This document shows positions 1 through 8,789 of a stretch of DNA of 64,000 nucleotides, in pieces. A program made the position numbers and the translations under genes. Each line of letters opens with the position of its first letter. The first letter of the stretch is position 1. The notes under the pieces were generated by a model, which saw only the letters and a program-made list of their open reading frames with translations, did not search any database and had not been told where the DNA came from. Source of the DNA: Candidatus Synechococcus calcipolaris G9 (lineage in GTDB: Bacteria; Cyanobacteriota; Cyanobacteriia; Thermosynechococcales; Thermosynechococcaceae); NCBI RefSeq assembly GCF_029582805.1, contig NZ_JAKKUT010000002.1, positions 1,202,001-1,266,000 on the forward strand, given 5' to 3'.

Positions 1-233
1 CGGCCCTAGAGTTATGGCAGGCCTTGAGTACCCGTCCCGCCGAGATTTTGGGGCAAACCCCGGCCCAACTCGTCCCTGGTCAACCCTCGGAAGTGATTCT
101 CTTTGATCCCAACCCGGTCTGGACGGTTACAGCGGATGCGCTCCATAGCCATGCCCAAAATACGCCCTTTTTAGGAAAAACACTCCAGGGTAAAGTTGTG
201 ACCCACCTCCTCTACGATCGCCCAGGAGATTAG
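1..233 (+). CDS. pyrC: dihydroorotase, C-terminal end (partial at left edge)
   Basis: Only the last ~76 codons are in the window; the frame is open to the left edge (first whole codon at base 3) and stops at 231-233. The tail reads ALELWQALSTRPAEILG, then PGQPSEVILFDPNPVWTV and NTPFLGKTLQGKV, the typical end of a dihydroorotase: helix with TRPAEILG, amidohydrolase composite beta domain, and the NTPF-G-L-G-V closing motif. The family cyclises carbamoyl aspartate to dihydroorotate in pyrimidine synthesis. None of the zinc ligands lie in this piece, so catalytic competence cannot be judged. Other cyclic amidohydrolases (allantoinase, dihydropyrimidinase) share the fold, but the NTPF ending favours dihydroorotase. 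Confidence 0.85.
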   Translation, partial: ALELWQALSTRPAEILGQTPAQLVPGQPSEVILFDPNPVWTVTADALHSHAQNTPFLGKTLQGKVVTHLLYDRPGD

Positions 234-276
234 GGCATAATCAGAAACGTTCACCAAATTACCCCTAGGCATTGTC

Positions 277-1542
277 ATGAATCCTGCCCTCTCCCCCATT
301 GGTCTGCAAATGTCGTCTCTGACAGGGGTACGGGCGATTATGAAAGATATTATCGAAACCCTGCGATCCAATCGGGGTCAGGATCTGATTAATCTCAGTG
401 CTGGTAATCCCCTGATTGTCCCAGAGGTGGAACAGTTATGGCGGGATTGTACCCAGGAACTCATGGCCAGTCCCGAATTTGGCCAAGTGGTCTGTCGCTA
501 TGGTACAAGCCAAGGCTATGAACCCCTCATTGAGGCGATCGTCGAAGATTTTAATCGTCGCTATGACCTGAATCTGACGGAACGAAATGTCTTGATTACC
601 CCTGGGAGTCAGTCCATCTATTTCTTTGCCGCCAATGCCTTTGCGGGCCCCCTCGGCAATGGGGAATCCAAAAAAGTCGTTTTACCCCTTAGCCCTGAAT
701 ATACGGGGTATGGCGGCGTTAGTTTAAGCCCGGAAACCGTGGTTGCCTACCGGCCGCGCCTAGATATTGCCGAGACCCAGCATTACTTTAAGTACCGTCC
801 CGATTTTCGGCAACTCCAGATTGATGGTACGACGGGCTGTGTTATTTTTTCCCGCCCCTGTAACCCCACAGGTAATGTCCTCAGTGATGGGGAAGTGCGC
901 CAGATTGCAGATTTAGCCATTCCCTACGGTGTCCCTGTTTTGGTGGATGCCGCCTACGGCCCTCCCTTTCCCAGTTTGAATTTTACGGAACTCGTACCAG
1001 TCTTTGGCGGTAATATTGTCCATTGTTTAAGTCTATCCAAGGCCGGCCTGCCTGGGGAGCGGGTGGGTATTGCCATTGGCGATAGTGGCATTTTAAGTGT
1101 CCTAGAGGCCTTTCAAACCAATGCCTGTATCCATTCATCCCGTTTTGGCCAGGCGATCGCCGCCCTTGCCATTGCCAATGGGGCCCTGGCAGATGTGTCC
1201 CTAAATGTGATTCGACCGTTTTACCAGAAAAAATTCACGGTCTTAGAAACCACCCTCAATCAGTTTTTACCCGATCACCTCCCTTGGTTTTTACATCGGG
1301 GCGAAGGGGCAATTTTTGCCTGGTTATGGCTACGGGATTTGCCCATTTCTGACTGGGATCTCTATCAAGAGTTGAAACAAGCGGGTGTGATTGTTGTTCC
1401 CGGTAGTTCCTTTTTCCCCGGACTCCAGGAAGAATGGCAGCATAAACACGAGTGCCTACGGATTAGCCTCACCGCCAGTGATGAAGAAATTGCCCTGGGC
1501 ATGGAACGCCTCGCCCAAACGGTCACAGCCGTCTATCGGTGA
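277..1542 (+). CDS. valine--pyruvate type aminotransferase (fold-type I PLP enzyme)
   Basis: 421 aa, ATG start. The order of motifs is that of class I/II aminotransferases: INLSAGNPLIVPEVE near residue 40, CRYGTSQGYEPLIEAI near 75, the cofactor-stacking region LITPGSQSIYFFAANAFAG near 110, RPCNPTGNVLSD near 195, PVLVDAAYGPPFPSLNF near 222, and the PLP lysine in LSLSKAGLPGERVGIAIG near 252. The C-terminal arginine for the substrate carboxylate is in ECLRISLTAS. The pattern and length fit the AvtA (valine-pyruvate transaminase) group, which moves the amino group between valine or alanine and keto acids. Substrate is inferred from family resemblance only; a related aminotransferase specificity is possible. 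It follows the pyrimidine gene with a 43-bp gap. Confidence 0.8.
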   Translation: MNPALSPIGLQMSSLTGVRAIMKDIIETLRSNRGQDLINLSAGNPLIVPEVEQLWRDCTQELMASPEFGQVVCRYGTSQGYEPLIEAIVEDFNRRYDLNLTERNVLITPGSQSIYFFAANAFAGPLGNGESKKVVLPLSPEYTGYGGVSLSPETVVAYRPRLDIAETQHYFKYRPDFRQLQIDGTTGCVIFSRPCNPTGNVLSDGEVRQIADLAIPYGVPVLVDAAYGPPFPSLNFTELVPVFGGNIVHCLSLSKAGLPGERVGIAIGDSGILSVLEAFQTNACIHSSRFGQAIAALAIANGALADVSLNVIRPFYQKKFTVLETTLNQFLPDHLPWFLHRGEGAIFAWLWLRDLPISDWDLYQELKQAGVIVVPGSSFFPGLQEEWQHKHECLRISLTASDEEIALGMERLAQTVTAVYR

Positions 1543-1571
1543 AGTTAGCTAGCTGGCAGTAGCACCCACCA

Positions 1572-2024
1572 CTAGGCTTGGCACGGATCATCTCCTGGAG
1601 GGTGCAATTTAGTTTGTATCCAAAACCGTCTTGTTGATCGAATAGAATCGTTCTCAGGATAACGGGAATCATTCAAATCAAGACGCAGGCAAGTTGCGCG
1701 ACCAATTGGTGAAGTTCCTTCTATAACAACACCTTGATTTAGCCAAACAAAATGTTGTCCCCACTTCTGTTTACGCGGGTTGAAAATAGGAACAATCTCT
1801 TGAGTATCTGGATCAATACCAGCTACAAAGTTGTATCGCCTCTCGTTGCAGCGACGACAGGCAAGTGCAAGATTATCAAGTTCATCAGAACCACCCAAAG
1901 ATTTTGGAATGACATGATCAAAGGTAAATCGATTGGCGCTCAACCGCTCTGGTGAATGACAATACTCGCACACATATTTAGCTCGCTCTCGAATGGCTTG
2001 CTTGAGTTCATCACTGATTGGCAT
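1572..2024 (-). CDS. HNH endonuclease
   Basis: 150 aa from an ATG at 2024; a TTG four codons upstream is the alternative. Two zinc knuckles frame the HNH core: VCEYCHSPERLSANRFTFDH supplies C-x2-C and the first histidine region, and LALACRRCNERRYNFVAG gives the second C-x2-C, with N in LDNLALAC between them. HNH proteins of this size cut DNA with a single divalent metal. The start overlaps the end of the 80-aa gene upstream by 14 bp, so the two are probably translated together. Together with the Mrr-like gene it forms a minus-strand cassette with few HIP1 sites and an AT-richer base composition than the flanking metabolic genes, which suggests acquisition by transfer. Biological target unknown; a role in DNA defence is inferred. 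Confidence 0.85.
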   Translation of the reverse strand: MPISDELKQAIRERAKYVCEYCHSPERLSANRFTFDHVIPKSLGGSDELDNLALACRRCNERRYNFVAGIDPDTQEIVPIFNPRKQKWGQHFVWLNQGVVIEGTSPIGRATCLRLDLNDSRYPENDSIRSTRRFWIQTKLHPPGDDPCQA

Positions 2025-2253
2025 TTTGAGCAGCAAGCATTGCGTTGATATGGGTAAAAATGCGATCTAACTCTCCGATCGCATCCAGTTCTGCAATTTC
2101 ATCAGGCGTGATCTGATCAGCTTTTTGCTTCTCTAGAAGGTTCTCCATTTGCAGTTGCAGAGATTCACTGAATTTGAATAAATTCCAGTTGTCAACTTTT
2201 TCAAGTCGGATTTCATGGATTAAAGAAGATGGTTTATTAAGAGTTGTAACCAT
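2011..2253 (-). CDS. 80-aa protein of unknown function paired with HNH nuclease
   Basis: 80 aa, ATG at 2253. The product starts MVTTLNKPSSLIHEIRLEKV and ends in an acidic helical stretch with DEIAELDAIGELDRIFTHIN. No enzymatic motif, signal peptide or membrane segment is visible; it looks like a small, mostly helical protein. It ends inside the start of the HNH nuclease gene (14-bp overlap with the preferred HNH start), an arrangement seen for accessory or antitoxin-like partners, but nothing in the sequence proves such a role. Its leader is short: the Mrr gene stops 15 bp upstream, so all three genes are likely one transcript. Confidence 0.65.
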   Translation of the reverse strand: MVTTLNKPSSLIHEIRLEKVDNWNLFKFSESLQLQMENLLEKQKADQITPDEIAELDAIGELDRIFTHINAMLAAQNANQ

Positions 2254-2268
2254 TTAGCCCCCATTGTA

Positions 2269-3129
2269 TTAAATTTTTGCAAACCAATCTGTATCGACTT
2301 CCACTGACTCAATTACTGTGATCTTGACACCAAGCCCCAATTCTTTCAAGCGTTGAACTAACTGTTCTCCATCGATCAGATCAATCGGTGGTGCCCCATC
2401 GCGTGTTGCCTCCTTGATCGCATCTCTGGTGAATGTGCCAGTCGTGATCAACAACCCTTTGTCAGTTCGCCCTTGCATGGCTCCACGAAAATCTCGAATT
2501 TGACCTGCCGTTACTGAACCTTGATAACGCTTACATTGAAAAAGAACGTGAAAGCTTAGGAAGCCATTAATCCGAGCAATGCCAACTCCATCAATTCCAC
2601 CGTCACCAGATTTCCCTGTAACTTGAACTTGAATAAATCCGGACTCACGCAGTAGACGTTGTGCCAAACGCTCAAACGCTGATGGCTCAAGAGTTAATAG
2701 CATTTTGTGCAACTGTTGATGCCATGCTAACTCTTCCAAGGTTTCGATGGATTCAACAGTTTCAGTTATTGGGTCTGAAGAAACAACCTTGCCCTTCTCT
2801 GTATCTCGAACAGCTTTAACAATTTCTTTGGCATCCAGGTCGTCAGGATTAAGTGAGGTTGATACTAACGACCATACGCCACGTGCTGAATTTTGCAAAA
2901 GCCCATACTTCTTCAAATAGGTACGGCTCCAGGCAAGACGGTACTCAACTTCACTTTGGGAGGTACTACCATGGGGAATTTCAAGCACCTTATCCGGCAA
3001 ATTAAGAATTTGTGCTACTTTGTCGTAAATCTCCTCAGTCGTCCCAGACCCACCAAGGACTTGCAGAGCCTGAATTGTGGGTATGAGCATTGAATCAAAT
3101 GTTGGGACTGAGGAGGCAGATCGCTTCAT
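2269..3129 (-). CDS. mrr: Mrr-type restriction endonuclease
   Basis: 286 aa. The N-terminal ~85 residues form an Mrr_N winged-helix domain (PTIQALQVLGGSGTTEEIYD, then a helix ending YLKKYGLLQNSARGVWSL). The C-terminal half is the Mrr catalytic domain of the PD-(D/E)xK superfamily: AFERLAQRLLRESGF, then the metal-binding aspartate in GKSGDGGIDGVG and the variant QxK of FQCKRYQGSV; the usual DFRGAMQG and KGLLITTGTFT segments follow. Enzymes of this type cut modified or foreign DNA. It is the first gene of a three-gene minus-strand set with the 80-aa protein and the HNH nuclease. Unlike the neighbours it has almost no HIP1 octamers. Function as methyl-directed restriction is family knowledge, not shown here. 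Confidence 0.88.
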   Translation of the reverse strand: MKRSASSVPTFDSMLIPTIQALQVLGGSGTTEEIYDKVAQILNLPDKVLEIPHGSTSQSEVEYRLAWSRTYLKKYGLLQNSARGVWSLVSTSLNPDDLDAKEIVKAVRDTEKGKVVSSDPITETVESIETLEELAWHQQLHKMLLTLEPSAFERLAQRLLRESGFIQVQVTGKSGDGGIDGVGIARINGFLSFHVLFQCKRYQGSVTAGQIRDFRGAMQGRTDKGLLITTGTFTRDAIKEATRDGAPPIDLIDGEQLVQRLKELGLGVKITVIESVEVDTDWFAKI

Positions 3130-3178
3130 ACAAAGGAGCTGATTTACAGAAATGTTCTTTACAAATATAAATCGCTAC

Positions 3179-3345
3179 TCAAATTATGTAACTGATTTGC
3201 GATCGCCCATCATAAGCATCCCATTGATAATCTGGATGTAAACTCAACCCAGAAACGTAGCCAGCTAACAACGTCACAAATAAAGTGCCAAATAAACCCA
3301 GTACCGTTCTAACGGGTTCCCATGGCGGCGATCGCCGTCGTCAGA
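3179..3345 (-). pseudogene. possible gene remnant: hydrophobic open frame behind ctaB
   Basis: Downstream of ctaB on the same strand, in another frame, about 55 codons stay open and end at a stop at 3179-3181. The translation contains a clear membrane-like stretch, VLGLFGTLFVTLLAGYVSGL, then SLHPDYQWDAYDGRSQ. There is no ATG; only weak GTG/TTG candidates exist. It overlaps the end of ctaB. It may be the tail of a membrane-protein gene whose 5' part was lost when the Mrr island arrived, or a chance open frame. No function can be assigned. Confidence 0.25.
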
Positions 3346-4271
3346 GAGGTTAAGCATTCCTGGGTAAAGGGCAAGCTATCGATCGCCATGGCCGCGCACA
3401 GCAGCATCATGTATAAAATGGAAAACTTAAACAACGATCGCGCTTCATCTTTATCACTGGGGGCCTGCATTAATTCCCAGGCCCGATAGATAAACATCCC
3501 GCCCAAAACCAGAGCGATCGCCCCATAGAGGAAACCCGATACACCAAAGGGATAGACCAATAGCAGGGTTGTGGGCACTAGGGCCAGGGTATAGATAAAA
3601 ATCTGCTTAGCCGTCACCCCATCCCCATCCACTACGGGCAACATCGGCACATTCACCCGGGCATAGTCATCCTGAATCAGCATCGCCAGGGGCCAAAAAT
3701 GAGGCGGAGTCCAAATAAAAATAATGGCAAACAAAACCCAGGCGGGCCAAGCTAATTCTCCAGTGACCGCCGCCCATCCCACCAAGGGAGGAATCGCCCC
3801 CGCTGCGCCACCAATGACAATATTTTTGGAGGAAGATCGCTTCAGCCAATGGGTATAGACCCCCACGTATACCGCAATCCCCGCCATGGCCAAAAGACCA
3901 CTCAGCAGATTGGCAAAAATGGTGAGTAACAGGAAAGATGTCATCGCCAGGGCAATGGCAAAGACCAATGCCTCCCAGGGTTGAACCCGGCCCGAGGGAA
4001 GGGGGCGGTGGCGAGTTCGCTCCATGATCCCATCAATATCTCTGTCATAGAGGCAGTTAATCGTATTCGCAGAGCCGGCAGCTAGGGCACCACTGACCAG
4101 GGTAACGAGAAATAACCAAGGATTCACTTCGCCCTGACTGGCCAGTTCCATGGAGGCTGCGGTGGTAATCAAAAACAAAAGGATCAGGCGCGGTTTCGTG
4201 AGTTGATAGTAATCATTGAGCAGGGAAAGAAAGCCACGTTGATCCGCCGATGTCCAAGTTGTTTCTTGCAT
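3309..4271 (-). CDS. ctaB: protoheme IX farnesyltransferase (heme O synthase)
   Basis: 320 aa from the ATG at 4271 (an in-frame TTG lies four codons upstream). An integral membrane UbiA-family prenyltransferase with about eight membrane segments. The first Asp-rich motif is [18 protein letters not shown] near residue 75, followed by RHRPLPSGR; the second is [16 protein letters not shown] near 205. It attaches a farnesyl group to protoheme to give heme O, the precursor of heme A for cytochrome c oxidase. It lies 18 bp downstream of ctaA on the same strand, so the two consecutive steps of heme A synthesis are probably cotranscribed. The structural genes of the oxidase are not in the window. Confidence 0.95.
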   Translation of the reverse strand: MQETTWTSADQRGFLSLLNDYYQLTKPRLILLFLITTAASMELASQGEVNPWLFLVTLVSGALAAGSANTINCLYDRDIDGIMERTRHRPLPSGRVQPWEALVFAIALAMTSFLLLTIFANLLSGLLAMAGIAVYVGVYTHWLKRSSSKNIVIGGAAGAIPPLVGWAAVTGELAWPAWVLFAIIFIWTPPHFWPLAMLIQDDYARVNVPMLPVVDGDGVTAKQIFIYTLALVPTTLLLVYPFGVSGFLYGAIALVLGGMFIYRAWELMQAPSDKDEARSLFKFSILYMMLLCAAMAIDSLPFTQECLTSLTTAIAAMGTR

Positions 4272-4289
4272 AGGAAGTGCCAAAAATTT

Positions 4290-5282
4290 TTAAGCTGAGG
4301 TCAGTTCAGAGTGATTATCACGCCAGGCCAAGGTTGTAAAGGCGACAAGCAAGCCAAGGAGCGTTGCCCCAATCATTTGATGGGCAACCGTGAGGGCCGG
4401 GACTTGTAATTTAAGTTGGTAGGTTGCACTACCCAAGAGTAGTTGTAACACCAAAGCCAGGCAAATAGCTTGGGTTAACCGCCGCAAAAGAGGATGCAGG
4501 GCTGCCCGTCGCCAGGCTACCACAAGGACAGCGATAACACTCAAGGTTGCCGGCACAACCCCAATGAGGTGACTATTCATGATGCTACAGAGGCGATCGC
4601 CGTAGAGGCACTGATGCAACGCCCACTGGGATGAGACTAAACCACCTAAAATGCTTTGACCATAGATGAGTAACCCGGCTACCAGACCCCAGGCCGTTAA
4701 GTTTCCGGCTGTACCGGTTCCCTGATAGGGGGATAAAAATACAGCCATCTTGATCAACACACAGAAAAAAAGCAGGCCGGTACCCAGGTGAGCCGTAACA
4801 ATTTCAAACCGTAGCAGTTCCGTCACCGTCAAGCCCCCTAAAATTCCTTGGGCAATGACTAAGACAAGGGCAAAGGATGCCACCCAGGTAAATCCCTGGG
4901 GTAAGGCTTTACGCCACCACCAGGCTGCGGCGGTTAGGCCGATGGTGAACAGGCCCAGGGAGGTGGCCACCAGGCGATGAAACCACTCTAAAAAGACTTG
5001 CAGATTCATCTGCCGTTGGGGAATCAGTTCACCAAAACACAGGGGCCAGTCAGGGCAGGCCAACCCCGCTTCCATCACGCGAGTCGCACTCCCCACCGCC
5101 ATCAAAAATAGGGTGAGTACAGTCATGAGAACGACCCAGCGAAAGATCCAGACCTGGGCCGACCCCGATGGTTTATTTTCCGTGGGTTCTTCGGGTTGTG
5201 GATTGGAAAGTGTGAACCGGCTTAACACGGCGTACCCCTGTATTTCAACACATCCCCATGGTAAAGAAGCTAAGGGCGACAT
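4290..5282 (-). CDS. ctaA: heme A synthase (COX15/CtaA family)
   Basis: 330 aa from an ATG at 5282; a GTG at 5228 would give 310 aa and is equally plausible, because the first 20 residues have no obvious role. Eight hydrophobic segments are visible. The heme-ligand histidines sit in EWFHRLVATSLG, IVTAHLGTGLLFF, SQWALHQCLYGDRL and LTVAHQMIGATLL, and the extracytoplasmic cysteine pair appears in CPDWPLC and CLYGDRLC. The enzyme hydroxylates the C8 methyl of heme O to form heme A in the membrane. Upstream gene of the ctaA-ctaB pair; the 150-bp region before it, shared with divergently oriented mtnA, must hold its promoter. Confidence 0.93.
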   Translation of the reverse strand: MSPLASLPWGCVEIQGYAVLSRFTLSNPQPEEPTENKPSGSAQVWIFRWVVLMTVLTLFLMAVGSATRVMEAGLACPDWPLCFGELIPQRQMNLQVFLEWFHRLVATSLGLFTIGLTAAAWWWRKALPQGFTWVASFALVLVIAQGILGGLTVTELLRFEIVTAHLGTGLLFFCVLIKMAVFLSPYQGTGTAGNLTAWGLVAGLLIYGQSILGGLVSSQWALHQCLYGDRLCSIMNSHLIGVVPATLSVIAVLVVAWRRAALHPLLRRLTQAICLALVLQLLLGSATYQLKLQVPALTVAHQMIGATLLGLLVAFTTLAWRDNHSELTSA

Positions 5283-5432
5283 TCGCAAGAATGTGAAAAT
5301 CTATAGCTTTTCTTTAAGTTTGAGGTGTAGTATAAATTTTTGTATCAATAGACCCGTATTTGGATGATGCCTGTGATACCAAAAAATAAATAGTTCACAA
5401 ATAATTTATATTTTTTAGGGTCGGGAGTAGGA

Positions 5433-6497
5433 ATGGATTCAATTTTTCCAGTGATTTGGTTTGAGGATCGGGTTCGACTCATTGATCAAACTCGCCTGCC
5501 CAATGAGTACACGTTTGTGGATGTGCGCCTATCCAGTGACATGGCCGAAGCCATTCGCACCATGATTGTCCGGGGCGCACCCGCCATTGGTGTAGCAGCG
5601 GCCTTTGGCATAGTTTTAGGGTCCCGGGAATATACTGGCGATCAGGGGGATAAAACGGCGTTCTTGGCCCATTTAGAAACTGTGGCGGCAGAGTTGCGAC
5701 AAACTCGGCCCACGGCTGTAAATCTTTTCTGGGCGATCGCCAAAATGCTGGAGGCAGCCAAGGGGCATTCCGGTTCGATTCCTAAGATTCAAGAAGATCT
5801 GCTCAAAACCGCCCAATCCATTGCCACAGAGGATGTGGAAACCTGTCGCGCCATTGGGGGCCATGGCCTGCGGGTGTTGCCGCCTACACCGGAAAAACTG
5901 CGAATTCTCACCCACTGTAATGCGGGGGCCTTGGCCACAGCGGGCTATGGAACGGCCCTAGGGGTGATTCGTTCTGCCTGGGGTAGCGATCGCCTTGAGC
6001 GGGTCTATGCCGATGAAACGCGCCCCCGGATGCAGGGAGCCAAACTCACCACCTGGGAATGTGTTCAGGAGGGCATTCCAGTAACGTTGATTGCCGATAC
6101 CATGGCCGCCCACTGTATGCAGCAGGGGTTAATTGATGCGGTGGTGGTGGGAGCTGATCGCATTGCCCGCAATGGGGATACCGCAAATAAAATTGGTACC
6201 TATAGTGTTGCCCTCGCCGCCCAGGCCCATGGGATTCCCTTCTATGTGGCAGCCCCCGTTTCCACCATTGATTTTAAGCTTGGCAGTGGCGTAGAAATTC
6301 CCATTGAGGAGCGAAATCCCCAGGAAATCTATCAAGTTGGGTTTAGTCGCATTTGCCCCGCAGGGGTTGATTTTTATAACCCCGCCTTTGATGTCACTCC
6401 GGCCCACCTGATTACGGGCATCATTACGGAGCATGGGGCGTTTTCCCCTGGAGAGTTAGCGTCGGGTTTAGGGGAAATGAATCTTATCCAGGATTAA
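5433..6497 (+). CDS. mtnA: S-methyl-5-thioribose-1-phosphate isomerase
   Basis: 354 aa, ATG start. The catalytic motifs of the family are present: [18 protein letters not shown] near residue 45, the cysteine loop [18 protein letters not shown] near 160, and the aspartate loop [20 protein letters not shown] near 235. It converts methylthioribose-1-phosphate to the ribulose form in the methionine salvage pathway; the fold is shared with eIF2B-like proteins, but the C and D residues mark the isomerase. No other salvage genes are in the window. Its 3' end overlaps the 3' end of the convergent sufD gene by 30 bp, so there is no room for a conventional terminator between them. Confidence 0.95.
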   Translation: MDSIFPVIWFEDRVRLIDQTRLPNEYTFVDVRLSSDMAEAIRTMIVRGAPAIGVAAAFGIVLGSREYTGDQGDKTAFLAHLETVAAELRQTRPTAVNLFWAIAKMLEAAKGHSGSIPKIQEDLLKTAQSIATEDVETCRAIGGHGLRVLPPTPEKLRILTHCNAGALATAGYGTALGVIRSAWGSDRLERVYADETRPRMQGAKLTTWECVQEGIPVTLIADTMAAHCMQQGLIDAVVVGADRIARNGDTANKIGTYSVALAAQAHGIPFYVAAPVSTIDFKLGSGVEIPIEERNPQEIYQVGFSRICPAGVDFYNPAFDVTPAHLITGIITEHGAFSPGELASGLGEMNLIQD

Positions 6498-7817
6498 CTG
6501 CTCTAGCCGCAGGCGCAAATTAGGCATCGGAATTTTATCCAGTTGCTCGATCGCAAAGGCTTTGACCAGTAAATCCTGAGCTTGCTGCGGATCTAAACCA
6601 CGACTTTGCAGATAGAAAATATCCTCAGGATTGAGTTGGCTCACCGTAGCACCGTGGGCACATTTGACATTATCCGCCACAATTTCTAGCTGGGGCTTAG
6701 TATCCACCCGCGCCTTCGGTGACAGCAACAAGGTTCGGCTCATTTGGGCCGCATCCGTGAGTTGGGCCGCCTTGGGAACATCAATTTTGCCATTGAAAAC
6801 TGCCCGGGCGCGATCGCCAACAATACATTTATGCACCTGCTGACTACGGCCATGGGGGGCACTAAAGTAAATCCCGGAATGGGTATCCGCCAACTGCTCT
6901 CCCGTGGCAACCACGAGGCCATGGAGTTGGGTATCCGTTTGCTCTCCCTGGCAGAAAACGTGCCAATTATGACGACCGACAAGACCGCCCACACTAATGC
7001 TATTCCCCTGGTAGTGGCTATCCCGAGCCTGAGAAATCACCGTTTTGCCCACGATGACACTGCGATCTCCCAGATTTTGCATCCGCACATGATTGATGTG
7101 GGCATTCGTCCCTAGGTAAATTTCCGTTACGCCATTAATGAAATGCTCATCCCTCCCCTGGGAAAGATACTCTTCCACCAAGGTTACGGTACTGTTGGCA
7201 GCCCCCAGCACCAAAAGACGGGGTTGAATCACTTTGGCAGGGCCGGGGGTGAATAAATGGACAATATGAATGGGGCGGCTAATGGCCTGGTTCCCCAAAA
7301 CCTGTAAAATTGCCGCATCCTGAAATCGAGCCGTATTCAAGGCCGTAAAAACCTCGTCCCCGTCGGGTAATTGCCCCAAGTAGGGCCGCACCTGGTCAAC
7401 CTGGCCCCTAAGATTTGTCAGGGTCACTGTGGCCGTGGGGGGGACATGGCTGAGATGGCTGGCAAAATGGCCATCGACAAAAATTAGGGTATAGGCGTCA
7501 TCCAGGGTGCGATCGCCCAAAAAGCAATGGGCCGATTCTAGGGTGGCCCCATCTGGCTCGGTTTCTAGGGGATCAAATTTTCGAGAGACCAGGGGAGATA
7601 GATCCGTAAATCGCCAATCCTCATCCTTTGTCGTGGGTAGGGACTGCTCATGTAAAAAATCTAAGGCCCGATCCCGCAGCCCTTCCAGGTAGACCACCCC
7701 ATCCCCACCAATTTTTTCGTCATCTAAGGGGGCCGGCAGAGCCAAGAGATCCGCCAACTGGGTGACACCAGCGATCGCCCGGGTTTCCGCCCGATCCGAG
7801 TTAGCAACAACTGACAT
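6468..7817 (-). CDS. sufD: Fe-S cluster assembly scaffold protein SufD
   Basis: 449 aa. The beta-helix core typical of SufB/SufD is seen from about residue 190, with [31 protein letters not shown], the segment [20 protein letters not shown], the conserved [20 protein letters not shown] and [16 protein letters not shown], and [29 protein letters not shown] near 390. SufD joins SufB and the ATPase SufC in the SUF complex that builds Fe-S clusters. The start codon overlaps the stop of sufC by one base (TAATG), which implies translational coupling. Unusually for cyanobacteria, sufB does not precede the pair and sufS does not follow it; mtnA converges on this gene instead. Confidence 0.95.
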   Translation of the reverse strand: MSVVANSDRAETRAIAGVTQLADLLALPAPLDDEKIGGDGVVYLEGLRDRALDFLHEQSLPTTKDEDWRFTDLSPLVSRKFDPLETEPDGATLESAHCFLGDRTLDDAYTLIFVDGHFASHLSHVPPTATVTLTNLRGQVDQVRPYLGQLPDGDEVFTALNTARFQDAAILQVLGNQAISRPIHIVHLFTPGPAKVIQPRLLVLGAANSTVTLVEEYLSQGRDEHFINGVTEIYLGTNAHINHVRMQNLGDRSVIVGKTVISQARDSHYQGNSISVGGLVGRHNWHVFCQGEQTDTQLHGLVVATGEQLADTHSGIYFSAPHGRSQQVHKCIVGDRARAVFNGKIDVPKAAQLTDAAQMSRTLLLSPKARVDTKPQLEIVADNVKCAHGATVSQLNPEDIFYLQSRGLDPQQAQDLLVKAFAIEQLDKIPMPNLRLRLEQLILDKIHFP

Positions 7818-8605
7818 TATTTAACCGCCACCTCAACATCTTCCTCCCGTACCCAGTCGTAGCCGCGAGCTTCTAACTCCAAAGCCAATTCTTTGGGCCC
7901 CGTTAAAATAATCCGACCCGCCTCCATCACGTGAACATAGTCGGGGATGATGTAGTCCAGTAAACGCTGGTAGTGGGTAATCAATAAAATGCAATTATCG
8001 TCCTTGGCCAGTTGATTAACCCCATTGGAGACAATCCGCAGAGCATCAATATCTAAGCCGGAGTCCGTTTCGTCCAAAATGGCGAGGGTTGGCTCAAGAA
8101 TAGCCATTTGCAGAATTTCATTGCGCTTCTTTTCACCGCCGGAGAACCCTTCATTGACCCCCCGACTCAGGAATGCACTATCCAGCTTGACAATATCTAG
8201 TTTTTCTTGAACCAAGTCATCAAAGTCAAAGACATCCAATTCCTCTAGACTGTTGTGTTTCCGCTTGGCATTGTAGGCCACCCGCAGAAAATCTAGGTTG
8301 CTCACCCCAGGAATTTCCAGGGGATACTGAAAGGCCAAGAATAGGCCGGCTCGGGCCCGCTCCTCTGGGGGAAGCTCCAGCAAATTTTGCCCCTGATAAA
8401 TCACTTCACCGCCGGTGATGGCATAGGCAGGATGCCCCGCCAGAATCTTGGAAAAGGTGCTTTTACCAGAGCCATTGGGGCCCATAATGGTATGGATTTC
8501 GCCGGCCCTGATCTCTAGGTTTAGCCCCTTGAGGATGGGAGTACCGTCGACCTCCGCCGTCAGTTCACGTACTGCTAAAATGACATCACTCTCGGCTCGA
8601 ATCAC
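7817..8605 (-). CDS. sufC: Fe-S cluster assembly ATPase SufC
   Basis: 262 aa, GTG start; no ATG is available in frame near the conserved beginning. It is a stand-alone ABC ATPase: Walker A in [18 protein letters not shown]-loop [20 protein letters not shown], signature [15 protein letters not shown], Walker [16 protein letters not shown] and the switch histidine [13 protein letters not shown]. The GEKKRNEI signature and the Q-loop sequence are specific for SufC. ATP hydrolysis by SufC drives rearrangement of the SufB-SufD scaffold. It is the first gene of a two-gene unit with sufD. The 184 bp upstream, before the P-type ATPase gene, should carry the promoter; no SufR-type CAAC-N6-GTTG palindrome was spotted by eye. 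Confidence 0.96.
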   Translation of the reverse strand: MIRAESDVILAVRELTAEVDGTPILKGLNLEIRAGEIHTIMGPNGSGKSTFSKILAGHPAYAITGGEVIYQGQNLLELPPEERARAGLFLAFQYPLEIPGVSNLDFLRVAYNAKRKHNSLEELDVFDFDDLVQEKLDIVKLDSAFLSRGVNEGFSGGEKKRNEILQMAILEPTLAILDETDSGLDIDALRIVSNGVNQLAKDDNCILLITHYQRLLDYIIPDYVHVMEAGRIILTGPKELALELEARGYDWVREEDVEVAVK

Positions 8606-8789
8606 CCATTGACCTCCAAAATTCTGCTGCTCTACCCCAACATTCCCGAAATATTCGTAGGGTATGGCAAAACGGTATTCTCATTATTTCGTAAGGCCAT
8701 CTTAACGTAAAAGTTGCTGCTCCCTAGGGTGGACAGGATTAGAGATACCGTAGTTCTAGAATTTACAATGCTCAATCATGGCGGCATCC

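Noticed and set aside
1572-2024. IscB/OMEGA-type HNH effector
   Set aside because: Only a 150-aa HNH protein is present, without RuvC or PLMP regions, and no adjacent omega-RNA-like structure was recognised.
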